In this document: piece after piece, positions 63,493 to 64,000 of the stretch | Numbering within the stretch: the stretch's first letter is position 1 | How the letters are laid out: each line of letters starts with the position of its first letter | Assembly: GCA_025602915.1 (NCBI GenBank) | Contig: JAHLJZ010000018.1 | Location: forward strand, 186,001 to 250,000 | Length of the DNA stretch: 64,000 bases | Direction of reading: 5' to 3' | DNA from: Paraphysoderma sedebokerense | Lineage: Eukaryota > Blastocladiomycota > Physodermatomycetes > Physodermatales > Physodermataceae | Notes under the pieces: generated by a model | The model's database searches: none | The model's input: only the letters and a program-made list of their open reading frames with translations | What the model was told of the DNA's origin: nothing | Made by a program: the position numbers and the translations under genes

Positions 63493-64000
63493 ATGCAGCA
63501 ACTGACTTTTTTTCGACAGTTGAAAATAGCAACCATCGCTTTACTTGCGACTGCTTTAATATGCGCTGGAATTGGCATTTATTTTTACGTTAGTCCTGTA
63601 CCAATTAGAGAAAATTTGCTGGACCAACTACAACGACAAGTTTTCACTCAATGGGACACGGACAGTGTATCTTTCGGCTCAATGTCATGGAACTGCAATT
63701 ATTCAAACATTTTCGTGAATTCTGAAACGGGATTGTTGGAAGAGACCATTGTGAAAACGGATGTCGCCTTAGTGAAGAGCTCAGAAGAAAGTTGGGCAGA
63801 AAAGTTGTTCTATGACACCAACTTGGGCGTTCCAAGGATTAATATCCTCAAACTATCTTCCCAGTTTGACTATCCCGAAAATTTGAAGAAATCGACAGCG
63901 AAAACTACTTGCCGCTGGACAGGTGTCAATATGCTGCAAGGAGATTTTATTTCAGAATTGCCATTTGTTATGTCGAAGTCATTTTCCTCGACCGATATGA
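63493..64000 (+). CDS. N-terminal part of a membrane-anchored protein (runs off the window)
   Basis: Open from the ATG at 63493 to the window edge without a stop, at least 169 residues. Residues 10-36 form one hydrophobic segment (IATIALLATALICAGIGIYF), probably a signal anchor with the bulk outside or in the lumen. The rest is a mixed alpha/beta-like sequence with Asn-linked glycosylation sites (NCNYSN) and a few Cys. Family not recognised; the 3' part is missing because the window ends, not because the gene is broken. Confidence 0.65.
   Translation, partial: MQQLTFFRQLKIATIALLATALICAGIGIYFYVSPVPIRENLLDQLQRQVFTQWDTDSVSFGSMSWNCNYSNIFVNSETGLLEETIVKTDVALVKSSEESWAEKLFYDTNLGVPRINILKLSSQFDYPENLKKSTAKTTCRWTGVNMLQGDFISELPFVMSKSFSSTDM

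Overview
The window is nuclear DNA of a fungus. Its genes are split by many short (about 35-170 bp) GT-AG introns, coding density is high, and the gene set is fungal: RAD18, RNA14/CstF-77, an SDS3-like protein, a NoxA-type NADPH oxidase without EF hands, an AXL2-like cadherin-fold protein, an AA9 lytic polysaccharide monooxygenase, DGAT2 and an ABCG24-like transporter. An intron in RAD18 has every hallmark of the minor (U12) spliceosome, AT-AC class. As far as is known, U12 introns persist in some early-diverging fungi and are lost in most Dikarya, so a non-Dikarya fungus is my best inference, not a proof. No retrovirus-like or other large mobile element was recognised.

Layout, 0-25 kb: LSM8 (+), a secreted AA9 LPMO (+), RAD18 (+), a LisH-CTLH-UBA protein (+), a nuclear coiled-coil protein (+), RNA14 (-) diverging from DGAT2 (+), an SDS3-like Sin3/HDAC subunit (+), a gene-poor 1.3 kb stretch with a tRNA-like Pol III element, and a three-RRM SR-like protein (+). 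25-46 kb: an ABCG transporter (+), a secreted repeat precursor built of 12 x-S-I-x-P repeats (+), a tiny mitochondrial-type gene (-), NADPH oxidase (+), MPV17/SYM1 and dynamitin (-), then three tandem intronless paralogous seven-pass membrane proteins (-), a RINT1/TIP20 tether (-) and ribosomal protein eL34 (-). 46-64 kb: APN1 (+), tubulin cofactor D (-), an unresolved secreted protein (+), a Pro-rich-linker esterase (-), an AXL2-like membrane protein (-), proteasome subunit alpha-3 (-) and the start of a membrane-anchored protein (+).

Most genes are unrelated housekeeping genes. Two threads stand out. One is a secreted or cell-surface set: LPMO, esterase, repeat peptide precursor, AXL2-like protein and 7TM family. 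The other is unusual splicing: a U12 AT-AC intron, 15-, 17- and 22-nt microexons, an 11-nt terminal coding exon and recurrent GTTCGT donors. The most novel-looking items are the tandem 7TM family with its E-x-C-H-R ... S-W-L-R signature and the SILP-repeat precursor.

Exon boundaries were inferred by eye from frame, splice signals and family conservation. For most multi-exon genes the listed exons sum to a whole number of codons. Terminal exons and starts flagged below remain uncertain.
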